Assembly (NCBI GenBank): GCA_905221605.1 | Contig: CAJNDS010001065.1 | Span: 1 to 37,376 of the forward strand | Origin: Symbiodinium natans | Taxonomy: Eukaryota > Sar > Dinophyceae > Suessiales > Symbiodiniaceae | Direction: 5' to 3' | DNA: 37,376 nt | In this document: piece after piece, positions 18,032 to 26,407 of the stretch | Numbering within the stretch: the first letter of the stretch is position 1 | Layout: the number at the start of each line of letters is the position of its first letter | Position numbers and translations under genes: made by a program | The notes under the pieces: model-generated | Told to the model about the DNA's origin: nothing | What the model saw: the letters and a program-made list of their open reading frames with translations, nothing else | Databases searched by the model: none

Positions 18032-21000
18032 ACAAAACACAGCACATGCGGTTGTAATCCAGTGTGACGAGCTCCCCCAGCTCCTCGTCCACGAGCCGCA
18101 CAGCGCCTGGCCCACGGGCCCCGTCTCCTGCACTTCATTCGCAATGAAGCCCAATGTGCGCTTCTGGCTCCTTTCGGTCCGCCGGTACCATTTTGGGGCC
18201 ACGGCGTCAAAGAGCTGCTGCAGCTCCTCGAGCTCCGCGGGCTCCACGTTGTGCTTCAGCTTCTCGTCCGACAGGTTCTGGAAGCCGTAGTTGCAGATCA
18301 CTTCCCCATCATTGGCCCCACCCGTGTTGGATTCCACGATGAGGTTGGCCGGCCCGGTTGCCGCCGTGCGCAGGAAGATGGCCTGGTCCTGGGCGTAGAG
18401 CTGCACGCCCCCCGCGGAAGAGGCGGAGAGCTCCCCCGATCCTGCGTTGCAGGCCACCAGGAGCCGCGTGTTGCCCGTGGCCGCGAGGTTCAGCACCTCT
18501 GCCGTGATGTCCCCGCTGTTGATGGTGGAGACCACCTGCAAATCCCCTTGCGCTTGCACCCCTGTGGAGCCACCGATGAGCTCCAGGTACGCTGGGCTCG
18601 AGACGATGCCATTGTCGGCCCGAATCGCACTGGCGGTGTAGAGCACCGAGTTGAGGTAGGTGCCCTGCGTGCCGCCCGTCAATGTGAGGTAGTCGTCTGT
18701 GGGCCTCGCCCGCACCGTGGGCGCCCGCAGCTCCGTGCTGAGCTCCACGCTCCCCGAGGTCAGCGTGCCCTGCACATCCAGTGCGCCGGTAACAACGGTG
18801 CCCCCGGAGCCGCCGGTGATGGTGAGCTGCGTGTCCTGGACCCGCGTGGAGATGGCATTGGTCACCAGCCCCGTGGCCGTGCCCGTGGCGTCGTCGATGT
18901 AGAGCTCCGTGTCCACGCGCAGCCGCGGAGTGCACCTCCGAGGTGGCAAAAGTGCAGAGGCTCTGGTCCGCCTGGTCCGTGACGCGCACAGACACGGTGC
19001 CCGCCTTCAAGTTAAGGAATTGATTGGTGGTAAGCAGGGGCTCCACTGTGTCCGCCTGGATGCTGCCGACCGTGGCGATGCCCAGGCTGGAGTCCGCGAA
19101 GATGCGGCCCATGGTCAGCATGTTAACGGTCGGCCACGGCGGCCCCGTTGGAAGCCTCGAACTCGATGCCCAGGCTGCCGCCCCGCAGCGTCAAGAAATC
19201 CGCTCCGTTGGCTCGCACGTCATTGACGAGCAGGGGATCCGACGGTGGTGCCCCCGCCAGGGCATAGCGAGCATCGCTCTCGGCTTTGCTGTAGCAGTCG
19301 CAATTGAGACGGAGCGTGGCCCCGTTGCCCAGGATGGGCGTGGCGCTCAGGGGCGCCTGGGGGAGGAGGGCCCTGACCATTCGTGGCGTAAATTGCTCCA
19401 GCACCAGGGTGCAGATGCCCCCTCCACGTTCCCGTTCGTGGGAAAATACCGGGAGTCCAGAGGCGTGAAGTCGCTGCTGGAGAAGTACCTCCCGTCGCTT
19501 TCGCTCTTGGAGTAACAGTCGCAGGTCAGCTGCACCGTGGCGGAGTTGCCCAGGATCAGGTTCGCTCCCAGGGGTGCCTGGGGCAGCAGCGCTCGGATCA
19601 TTCGGGGCGTGAAATTGTCGAGCACCATAGGGATGATGCCTCCGCCTCCGGCGTTGCCGTTGACGGGATGATACCGGGCGTCGCCCTGGGCTTCGGTGAG
19701 GAGCCCGGAGGAGCTGATCTGGCTGGCTATCTGCGCGGACGTCTGGCCCTGGTCCCAGTAATTCGCGAGCTCCGAGCTGATGGAGCTGTCGATGTCGCCC
19801 TGCGTGGCATACTGCGAAACGTTCAGGGCGTCGATGGCGCCGGAAATGGCCAAGTTGATCTCGGCCGTGGTCAGGGTTTCGCTCTGGTCGTAGGCCTGGC
19901 ACTCGATCTGCAGCGTGTTGCCCGAGTTCTGGAGCGTGGCCACCAGGGGGCCGGTGAAGTGCAGGTTCCGGAGGGCCTGCCCGGTCAGGAGCTCCCAGGT
20001 GGTGTTCCCGCTCCAGGCGGGTGCGTTGGAGACTGCCGCTTCTGCGAGCAGCCCGTCTACTTCCGCAGAGGTGTAATACGACGCGAGGGCAATGGCGATC
20101 TCGTTCAGGATGGGCGCCTGAAGCCCGGTCCACGGCACGTATGCGCTCAGGTCGATGCCGCCCACAGCCGCAGCAATGGCTGCATCCATCTGCGTGGTGC
20201 TGGCCAGGGGGGCCAGCAGGGCGTTGACCTCTCCCTGCGTGTACGCATCGCAGGCCAGGCTCAGCGTGAAGTTGTCGTTCTGCAGGGAGACGCTCAGGGG
20301 AGCGTTGAAGTGCCAGTTCCTAATCGTGTTGGTGCCCACCAGCAGGTCCCAGGTGGTCTGTCCGGGCCACGCCTGGGCGTTGGCGAGGTTCGTGCCGCCG
20401 CCCGTGGTCAGAGCGGCCAGCGCTGCGTTGAGCGCATCGATGGCGCTCTGCAGGCTCGTTTCGGAAGCCGACAGCTCGGCCGCCGTCGCAAAGGGCCCCG
20501 CACCTTGCAGGGGCCAGGATCTCCGCGTCGTGCCCGTCGAGGCGCGCATCTCGCACGGCCAGCTGTGCGTTGAGCCCTGCGGTGTCCGTGTACCCTGCGA
20601 GTGCGGTGGCAAGCGCTGCAGCCACGTCGGCAGCCGACTGGAAGCCCGCTGCCTGCAGCGTCGCCATGGCCGCCTCTGCTGCGTCCAGTCGCCCGTCTCG
20701 GATGGCCAGCGCGGCGTCCAGCACCGTCTGGGCCACCAGGGGCAGCAGGGCCGTGGCGATCTTCTGGTCCACGTCCGCGGGCGTGGTGCGCAGGGCCACC
20801 GTGCTGCTGAGGTCGGTGGTCGTGGGCCGGTCCAAAAGAGCCGTCGCTATTTTCTGGTCGACGTCAGCGGCTGTTTGCCGGGCCGCCACGTCCAGGGCCA
20901 GCTGGTCCTGCGTGCTCTTCAGCCCATACGTGGCTGCGACCTGCGCAAGTACTGCGTTGTCTACTGGTTGTCGGCACTGGTGATGGCGCTGTTCATGGAA

Positions 21001-21402
21001 GCGTTGGTGGGATGATTCGCTAGCTTCAGGTCCACGGAGGCAGGCGTGCTCTTGGAGTTCACGTCCAGCTGCAGCGCGTCGAGTGCGCTTTGGTTCGCCT
21101 TCCCCGCCAGCCCCGTGGTGAGGCTGGTGCTGAGGGTGGTTATGGAGGACTGGTTGGCAGCGATGAGGCCCTCGGCGGCTGCCAAATCGGCGGCCAGCGC
21201 ATAGGGTGCGAGGTCAGGAGGCGGTGGGATGGTGGTCAGCTGCCGATTGGAGGCGGTGTTGGCCGCGGTGTCTGTGAGGGGCGTGTAGGCCGTGAGGACC
21301 GTGGCGAGCTGCCCCGCGGAGATGCTGCATCTCGATGGTGGTGATGGGGGTCTGGCCATCGTTCAGGATGTTCCCGGTGATGGTTGACTCAAATAGACTC
21401 AT
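18032..21402 (-). pseudogene. Tail-fibre-like gene with S74 chaperone, copy 2 (long, multiply frameshifted, 3' end lost)
   Basis: About 3.4 kb from ATG 21402, 12 bp after the MCP stop. It reads as coiled-coil sequence (DVDQKIATALL repeats), then two kinds of ~50-residue repeat. One has TTWELLTGQALRNLHFTGPL and TTWDLLVGTNTIRNWHF. The other has MVLDNFTPRMIRALLPQAPL with DCYSKSESDGRY, and LEQFTPRMVRALLPQAPL with DCYSKAESDARY. Then comes a beta-rich region, and S74 with LSDEKLKHN (Ser codon 18269-18271). Frame changes are needed near 21325, 20960, 20525, 19415, 19130, 18935 and 18105. The final ~25 residues are replaced by the junction. It would be an attachment fibre if ever expressed. Confidence 0.7.
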
Positions 21403-21413
21403 GTTTTACTCTA

Positions 21414-23231
21414 TCAGTCGAGGCTCGACACGCCCGCCGAGCTCAAAGTACAGAGCTGATGTGACAGCATGTGCACAAAACACTGGTCCGCGCGGTCCGC
21501 CTCCATGTTGCTGAAGCTGAAGCGGCACAGGTCGCCCGAGCGTGTTGAGATGCCGCTCAAAGGATGCTTGGGCACACGCTCCACGGGGAAGGCCGCGATG
21601 AACTGCGTGTTCCCGTAGAGGTTGTCCCGGATGCGCATGTTGCGCAGCTTCGAGTCGTAGGTGCCCGCCAGGATCTCCAAAAAGTGATGCCATTCGGCGA
21701 TGCTCTCGTTGGCCGTGCGAGGGTACTGCAGCGCACCCAGCTGCAGCTGGCCCTTGAGGTTCCGGTTTGCATTATTCGCTCCAGGGTACTCGAAATTGTC
21801 CACGTGGTCCTCCGTGGTCTTGTTGAAGGTCACAAAGGCGCCGAGCATTTTCGTGAACGCCCGTGCGACAGTTATGTTATAGCTGGTGGACCCTGCGGGG
21901 ATGCTGGAGAGCTGCGTGTGGATGGTCGGGAAGGAGAACACGAGGCTGCGACCACTGGTCATGATCCTCTGGAAGCTCCCGCGGAGGGCGGAGTCGAGGG
22001 TCACCTGAGAGGCATAGAGCTTCACGTTCTCGATGGTGTAGTCCTGGCTGCCGCTGATGTTGCGGGCCCCGTCCGTGGGGTCGGCGAAGGTGATTTGAAG
22101 CACGAGGTTGAGTTCGGGCGGGAGCATTTTGCCGCAATTGAAGATCCCAATGAGATGCGGGCTCATGAGCACGGTGCGGGAGCCCGAGGCCGGGATCTCC
22201 TCGGCGTGGCCCCCGCCGTCCGCCAAAAAGCCCTGGATGTGCCGGTTCAGCCACCACTCCTCGTTTTTCAGGAGGCCATACATGTACGAGCAGCGGTTGT
22301 AGTAGGAGATGTCCTCTATGCGAGTTCCATTGGCGAAGACTTCTATGCGGTCGATGAGGCAGCTGGGGTCCGGCGAGGCGAGCTGCAGCGTGGCTGTGCC
22401 GGAGTTGTTGCGCACCGTGTAGCCCAGCTTGACGGACTCTCCGTCCACGAACGATTGACCGCTGGTCAGGGGAATTCTGCACACGCGGCTCGTGGTCGGC
22501 GTGAAGACGCTCAAACTCGAAGGGTAATAGACGACATCGGCTCTCGAGGACACATAATTCACGTTGCTCGACTGGAGCTTGTAGTCGAGGCTCTGAACGA
22601 ACTCATCATTGACGGCAGCAGTCACCTGCTCCATACTGTTTACTTGTAGCGAAAGATTCATGCGGCCTCCGGCTCGCTCGCGCTTCGAAGCGCCTCGAAC
22701 GACGGGGGCGGTGCGGGGAGCGGGGTTCAAGCCCGTGGAAAAGCGCGTGGGCCTCGCGGGGCGAGCCTGCACTCGCGGGGGCGGCTGTGCCCGCGGCTCC
22801 GATTCGCTTTCCGTGTCCATGCGGTAGACCTGGGGCCTCGGGCGTTGCTCCCGAACCTGAAAGTGCTGCTCAGCCCCAAACTCCTGCATCCCATTCAAGG
22901 TCTGGATGTCGGGAGCAGAGCTGGGGCGCGAAGCGTCCGTGTCCGTGCCTCCTCCTCCGCCCCAGCCCAAAAGGTGCTCCGCCGCCACCATGCCGCCGTG
23001 CAGTGCCCATGCAGTGCCCACGAGTGCGGCCGCCCCGCCTGCCACGGCCAAGCCCCCCGCCGCTGCTCCCATGCCCGCAGCGGTGCCCAATGCTGCCTCG
23101 CCGGGGCCCTCTGCAGCCGCTGCTGCCTCTGCAGCTCCTGCAGCCGCCTCCGCCGTGGACGCAAAACCTTCCGTGGCCTCGGCCTCGGCCACCTGCTCGC
23201 TCATGAACTGCTCGATGTCTCGGGCTGCCAT
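21414..23231 (-). CDS. Double-jelly-roll major capsid protein with N-terminal extension, copy 2
   Basis: 605 codons from ATG 23231 (in-frame alternative 23291), protein identical to the copy at 13361-15178. One silent-looking base change lies near 22651, next to the internal MNLSL start (ATG 22661). Domain layout is the same: Ala/Gly hydrophobic segment, basic linker ending ERAGGR, then the two jelly rolls. The tail gene follows at 21402 on the same strand, suggesting one late-type transcription unit MCP-tail. Two uninterrupted copies beside broken tail genes are notable. Confidence 0.8.
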   Translation of the reverse strand: MAARDIEQFMSEQVAEAEATEGFASTAEAAAGAAEAAAAAEGPGEAALGTAAGMGAAAGGLAVAGGAAALVGTAWALHGGMVAAEHLLGWGGGGGTDTDASRPSSAPDIQTLNGMQEFGAEQHFQVREQRPRPQVYRMDTESESEPRAQPPPRVQARPARPTRFSTGLNPAPRTAPVVRGASKRERAGGRMNLSLQVNSMEQVTAAVNDEFVQSLDYKLQSSNVNYVSSRADVVYYPSSLSVFTPTTSRVCRIPLTSGQSFVDGESVKLGYTVRNNSGTATLQLASPDPSCLIDRIEVFANGTRIEDISYYNRCSYMYGLLKNEEWWLNRHIQGFLADGGGHAEEIPASGSRTVLMSPHLIGIFNCGKMLPPELNLVLQITFADPTDGARNISGSQDYTIENVKLYASQVTLDSALRGSFQRIMTSGRSLVFSFPTIHTQLSSIPAGSTSYNITVARAFTKMLGAFVTFNKTTEDHVDNFEYPGANNANRNLKGQLQLGALQYPRTANESIAEWHHFLEILAGTYDSKLRNMRIRDNLYGNTQFIAAFPVERVPKHPLSGISTRSGDLCRFSFSNMEADRADQCFVHMLSHQLCTLSSAGVSSLD

Positions 23232-23272
23232 CCTCGCGACGGCTACAAGCACAAATTGTTGGTGGACACACA
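23232..23272. promoter_or_regulatory. Shared divergent 5' region between MCP and MULE genes, copy 2
   Basis: Same ~41-bp arrangement as at 15179-15219, identical in sequence as far as I compared. It separates GC-rich virus genes from the A/T-richer MULE gene. No defined promoter element is visible. Confidence 0.45.
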
Positions 23273-24937
23273 ATGGACCTGGACGTAGCAAACTGTTGTG
23301 TTTCCCTTCTGCAGCAGTTACTCGAAAAAATCAAGCCTGAGCCTCCTCTGCCAGACGATCTCCAAACCTTTTTGAAGGAGCTGAAGACTCAACGAGAGTC
23401 GGTCATTGAGAGATTAGGCTTCAGCTTCTACGAAGGAAAGCAGATCGTCAACAAGATCCTCAACGGTGGAAGCCTGCCTGAATCTCTCAAAACAAATGAG
23501 ACTGCGAAGAGATTGCAGCGCCTTTCACTATACTGCAGATGGATTGCTTGCAATCTATTGCATAAGGATTATATGGCTTTGGCAGAGAACCGCAAGAAGA
23601 ATTTTCCTAGCGCCACAATTTTCAGTCTTATGTGGACGTGCGTTGAAGACTGGATACTTGATGTCTGGGCAACTCACGCGATGAAGGCGCAGCCGCCTCA
23701 CATATCGCTTCACTTCGATGGCTTGCGCGTGAGCTCCCAAGTCGTTCCCGACGTGAGTGCTTACATAGAAGAATGCCGAGCATATATACTGAAGGAAACA
23801 GGGTTCGACGTGCAGATCGTTCAGAAAACTCACGAGACGGTCCTGCAAAGCATACGCAAGTCAAGCGAGTCGGAAGTATGCATCCGCACTGTGCCATCTC
23901 TTTTAACAAAGGATGGCAATTGCGTTCCTTGCGCCATGTGGCATGCTTTTCAGTCCGTCAGGTCTGGAGTGGAAGCCCAGGTAAAGAAAGAGTTGGCGCA
24001 AGCAAAAGACTCTGCGATGAAGTACAGAAAATATGGTGCAACTGCTTTGGCGCTTGGCATCAAGCTTTCATCTTGCGTCGGCTTGCCGCCTCCAGCAGTT
24101 AAATCTTTCCTTTTGCACTCAGAAAATGGCGGGCGTCCTCACTGCGTTGCAGTACAGCTCAGCGTCGACAACAGCTATGCGTCTGTGTTCGATGGCTCAA
24201 CCTATAGAAGATTACCGTACAGGCGTTTTACAAATGTTGTATGTGGCGGCATTGACTTTGCCACGGTTGCATCATTCTGGCAAACGAAGCCAAAAGAGGA
24301 AAGTCGTGACGAGGCGATTCTTCTCAACTTGCAGGCAGGAGCGAGCCAGGACGACGAATCAGCTGACGACGACACTGTCTTCACACTGGATGATGACGAC
24401 ACGCTGTGTGTTTCTGATGGCATTCTGGATGCCATGTCCGAGGAGGTTGCGGATGTTATGAGCAAGCTTCCCAAAAAAAGTGTGCAGGCCGATGGACGCA
24501 GACTCTGTCCATTTTGCCCTTTTCGTTCTTTCAAACAGCTTAGACAATTGCGAACTCACATCGCAAAGCATCACACTCGGACGAATCAGTACATATGTTC
24601 TGGCACGAAGCAGACAAAGATCATCTTGGCGCTGTACGACTTTGCGGCATCACAACAAGTAGAGCAGAAGGTGTATCTGCAGGAAAGCTCCGGGATTCTG
24701 CGGAGCAGTGTGCATCCGGCTTTGAGTTGTACTATCAATCACATCGACAAGCACATCCGCTTGGTACTGAAAGCGACTGGCCCAGTATATGTCAACTTAC
24801 AAAGTATTGGTTATACAGAAACCGTGCGGCGTGTTCGGAACATCTACTACGATCGGACCTTCGCGGATCTTGCAATGCAGGAGATGATCATGCAGCGTGC
24901 ACAGGAGTCTCGTGCTGCAGCAAAACACTGTCACTAA
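23273..24937 (+). CDS. MULE-associated ORF1: cysteine-protease-like domain plus C2H2 finger, copy 2
   Basis: 554 codons, the same protein as 15220-16884 (one silent difference near 24250). Cys217 in DGNC, His290 in RPHCVAVQ and Asp307 in VFDG are all kept, as are the finger cysteines and histidines. The stop at 24935-24937 is followed in the same frame by the transposase core. This copy has its complete downstream half, so it is the better candidate for a functional transposase. Confidence 0.65.
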   Translation: MDLDVANCCVSLLQQLLEKIKPEPPLPDDLQTFLKELKTQRESVIERLGFSFYEGKQIVNKILNGGSLPESLKTNETAKRLQRLSLYCRWIACNLLHKDYMALAENRKKNFPSATIFSLMWTCVEDWILDVWATHAMKAQPPHISLHFDGLRVSSQVVPDVSAYIEECRAYILKETGFDVQIVQKTHETVLQSIRKSSESEVCIRTVPSLLTKDGNCVPCAMWHAFQSVRSGVEAQVKKELAQAKDSAMKYRKYGATALALGIKLSSCVGLPPPAVKSFLLHSENGGRPHCVAVQLSVDNSYASVFDGSTYRRLPYRRFTNVVCGGIDFATVASFWQTKPKEESRDEAILLNLQAGASQDDESADDDTVFTLDDDDTLCVSDGILDAMSEEVADVMSKLPKKSVQADGRRLCPFCPFRSFKQLRQLRTHIAKHHTRTNQYICSGTKQTKIILALYDFAASQQVEQKVYLQESSGILRSSVHPALSCTINHIDKHIRLVLKATGPVYVNLQSIGYTETVRRVRNIYYDRTFADLAMQEMIMQRAQESRAAAKHCH

Positions 24938-24982
24938 CGTTGCAAAGCTTTACAACAGTTGCTTCTTTCGCATCTCAATTAA

Positions 24983-26407
24983 GCTAAGGTAAGAGCTCTT
25001 GGTCCTCGCTTTCATATATCAGCGCATGCGAACGGCAACAAACTTTCCTCTCTTCTGCCCGTGAACGTTCGCTTTTGGCTTCCGATATTAGAGGACATCG
25101 CTCAGTCTGACGCGTTTGCTGACAGCATCACCAGAATGACTGAGGTCCTGGAGAAGAATAAGGAGTGGATGTACATCAGCCTCGATGCAACTTTGAAAAC
25201 TTGCATGAAGTTGCAAGGACAAGAGTCTTACAGAGCTTGCAAAAGAATTCGAGACGCAGCGCCTTTCGACGATGCCATCGCCTGGCGGAGACTGCCCACA
25301 GCACGAGGCAGATCGGGTGCGGTTCTACTCATGCATCCACTTCCAGCGGAGAACTCAGAGCACGTGACTGCCGCACTGCGTGAAAACTTTTCTCCATTGC
25401 AGCTACACATGATAGAGTTCGTGGCAACAGACAGTCCCTCGTCAAAATTTTACAATGAGCTGAGAGGTGCATGTCCTCGTCTGAGCGCAATATGTCTGGA
25501 TCCCATTCACTTGGCAATCGTATACGAATATGCACAGTGGAACAAGAAAACCGCTGGCTCGAAACTTCTGAGAACGTTATTGAGCAAATTTGTCGCGCCT
25601 TGTGAGGACGGAGACACGGAGTGGAGCAGTCTTTTTTTCACTGGCGAAAACTCCTCTCCGCTGAATCAACAAGAAGAAATCGCGAGGAACACAATCCTTC
25701 CGCCGTGGATGAAGGAGCATGACGCCAGAAACATATTGTCCAGTCTGGATCCGACTTCTGCGTTTAAGCGGCGGATTGATTTCATTAACTGTATTGCAGC
25801 GATCTGCGCACTTCATCGAAATGAAGTGACCAGAAAAGTAACAGGTGCCAACAAAGAAGTGTACCGTGTGCTTTGGGCGGCGTGCGCGCCAGACAGGCTT
25901 GAATGGTTAATGAACAACGTCCGCATCAGAATGCGGTTTCCGAAAAAGTACCTGCCTTTGCTGCCCAGCGGCACGTCAAGTAATGAAGCACTTCACGCGG
26001 AGTTGAATTCGTGGAACAGTTCCACTAACGTCATGCACAGATCTACTTTGGCTTTGAAGCTTAAATATTATCGATACATTAAGTTGTTGTCTCATCATGT
26101 TGCGTGTCAATTTCCCATGTCCACTGTGACTTCAGAAAGTGTCCTGCTCGCAAGATGCACACAGAGCTCTCTGTGGTCGGAAACCGACTGGTCGGAATGG
26201 TGCTCTGAGCAGCTGCGACAAGGACCGCAAGCAAAAAGCACACTGCCTCTTGCTAAGATGAGACAAAACGAAGAGACTCTGGTCCGTCAATGGGTCGCAA
26301 AAAAGCGACCTGCCTCCAGAGTCTCACGCAAGTCGAGTCACCACGTGACTCCTATTAATGTGCGCCGCCGCAATACATTGCGAAGCGCTGGCAGACGCCG
26401 CAAGTGA
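24983..26407 (+). CDS. MULE DDE transposase core with complete C-terminus, copy 2
   Basis: The frame opens after an in-frame TAA (24980-24982) and ends at TGA 26405-26407. It has MYISLDAT, FVATDSPSS, CLDPIHLAI and GTSSNEALHAELN, giving the D-D-E triad with about 80 and 185 residues between members and the Mutator C/D-x2-H motif. The long interval before Glu is normal for MULEs. The C-terminus is basic (KKRPASRVSRKSS, NVRRRNTLRSAGRRRK), suiting DNA binding or nuclear import. The first ATG is at 25136, well inside the conserved sequence, so the true protein probably continues from 23273 through a short intron covering both stops. A palindrome CGCATATGCG lies just past the stop (26411-26420). 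I could not find terminal inverted repeats. Confidence 0.75.
   Translation, partial: AKVRALGPRFHISAHANGNKLSSLLPVNVRFWLPILEDIAQSDAFADSITRMTEVLEKNKEWMYISLDATLKTCMKLQGQESYRACKRIRDAAPFDDAIAWRRLPTARGRSGAVLLMHPLPAENSEHVTAALRENFSPLQLHMIEFVATDSPSSKFYNELRGACPRLSAICLDPIHLAIVYEYAQWNKKTAGSKLLRTLLSKFVAPCEDGDTEWSSLFFTGENSSPLNQQEEIARNTILPPWMKEHDARNILSSLDPTSAFKRRIDFINCIAAICALHRNEVTRKVTGANKEVYRVLWAACAPDRLEWLMNNVRIRMRFPKKYLPLLPSGTSSNEALHAELNSWNSSTNVMHRSTLALKLKYYRYIKLLSHHVACQFPMSTVTSESVLLARCTQSSLWSETDWSEWCSEQLRQGPQAKSTLPLAKMRQNEETLVRQWVAKKRPASRVSRKSSHHVTPINVRRRNTLRSAGRRRK

Larger units (their letters stand above)
20755..26049. repeat. Direct repeat copy 2 (partner 12713-17996)
   Basis: The second copy of the block, 11 bp longer because of the insertion near 20960. 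Similarity to copy 1 stops at 26049, where this copy continues with the complete transposase. To the left it continues with tail-gene sequence that in copy 1 is inverted. The whole tail-MCP-MULE cluster is therefore duplicated in tandem with a unit of about 8.05 kb. Confidence 0.95.

Noticed and set aside
18032-21402. Bacterial prophage as source of the tail-like gene
   Set aside because: S74 and tail-fibre repeats suggest phage, but the adjacent gene is a PLV-type double-jelly-roll capsid with rve integrase, surrounded by eukaryotic retrotransposons. No phage structural cassette is present.
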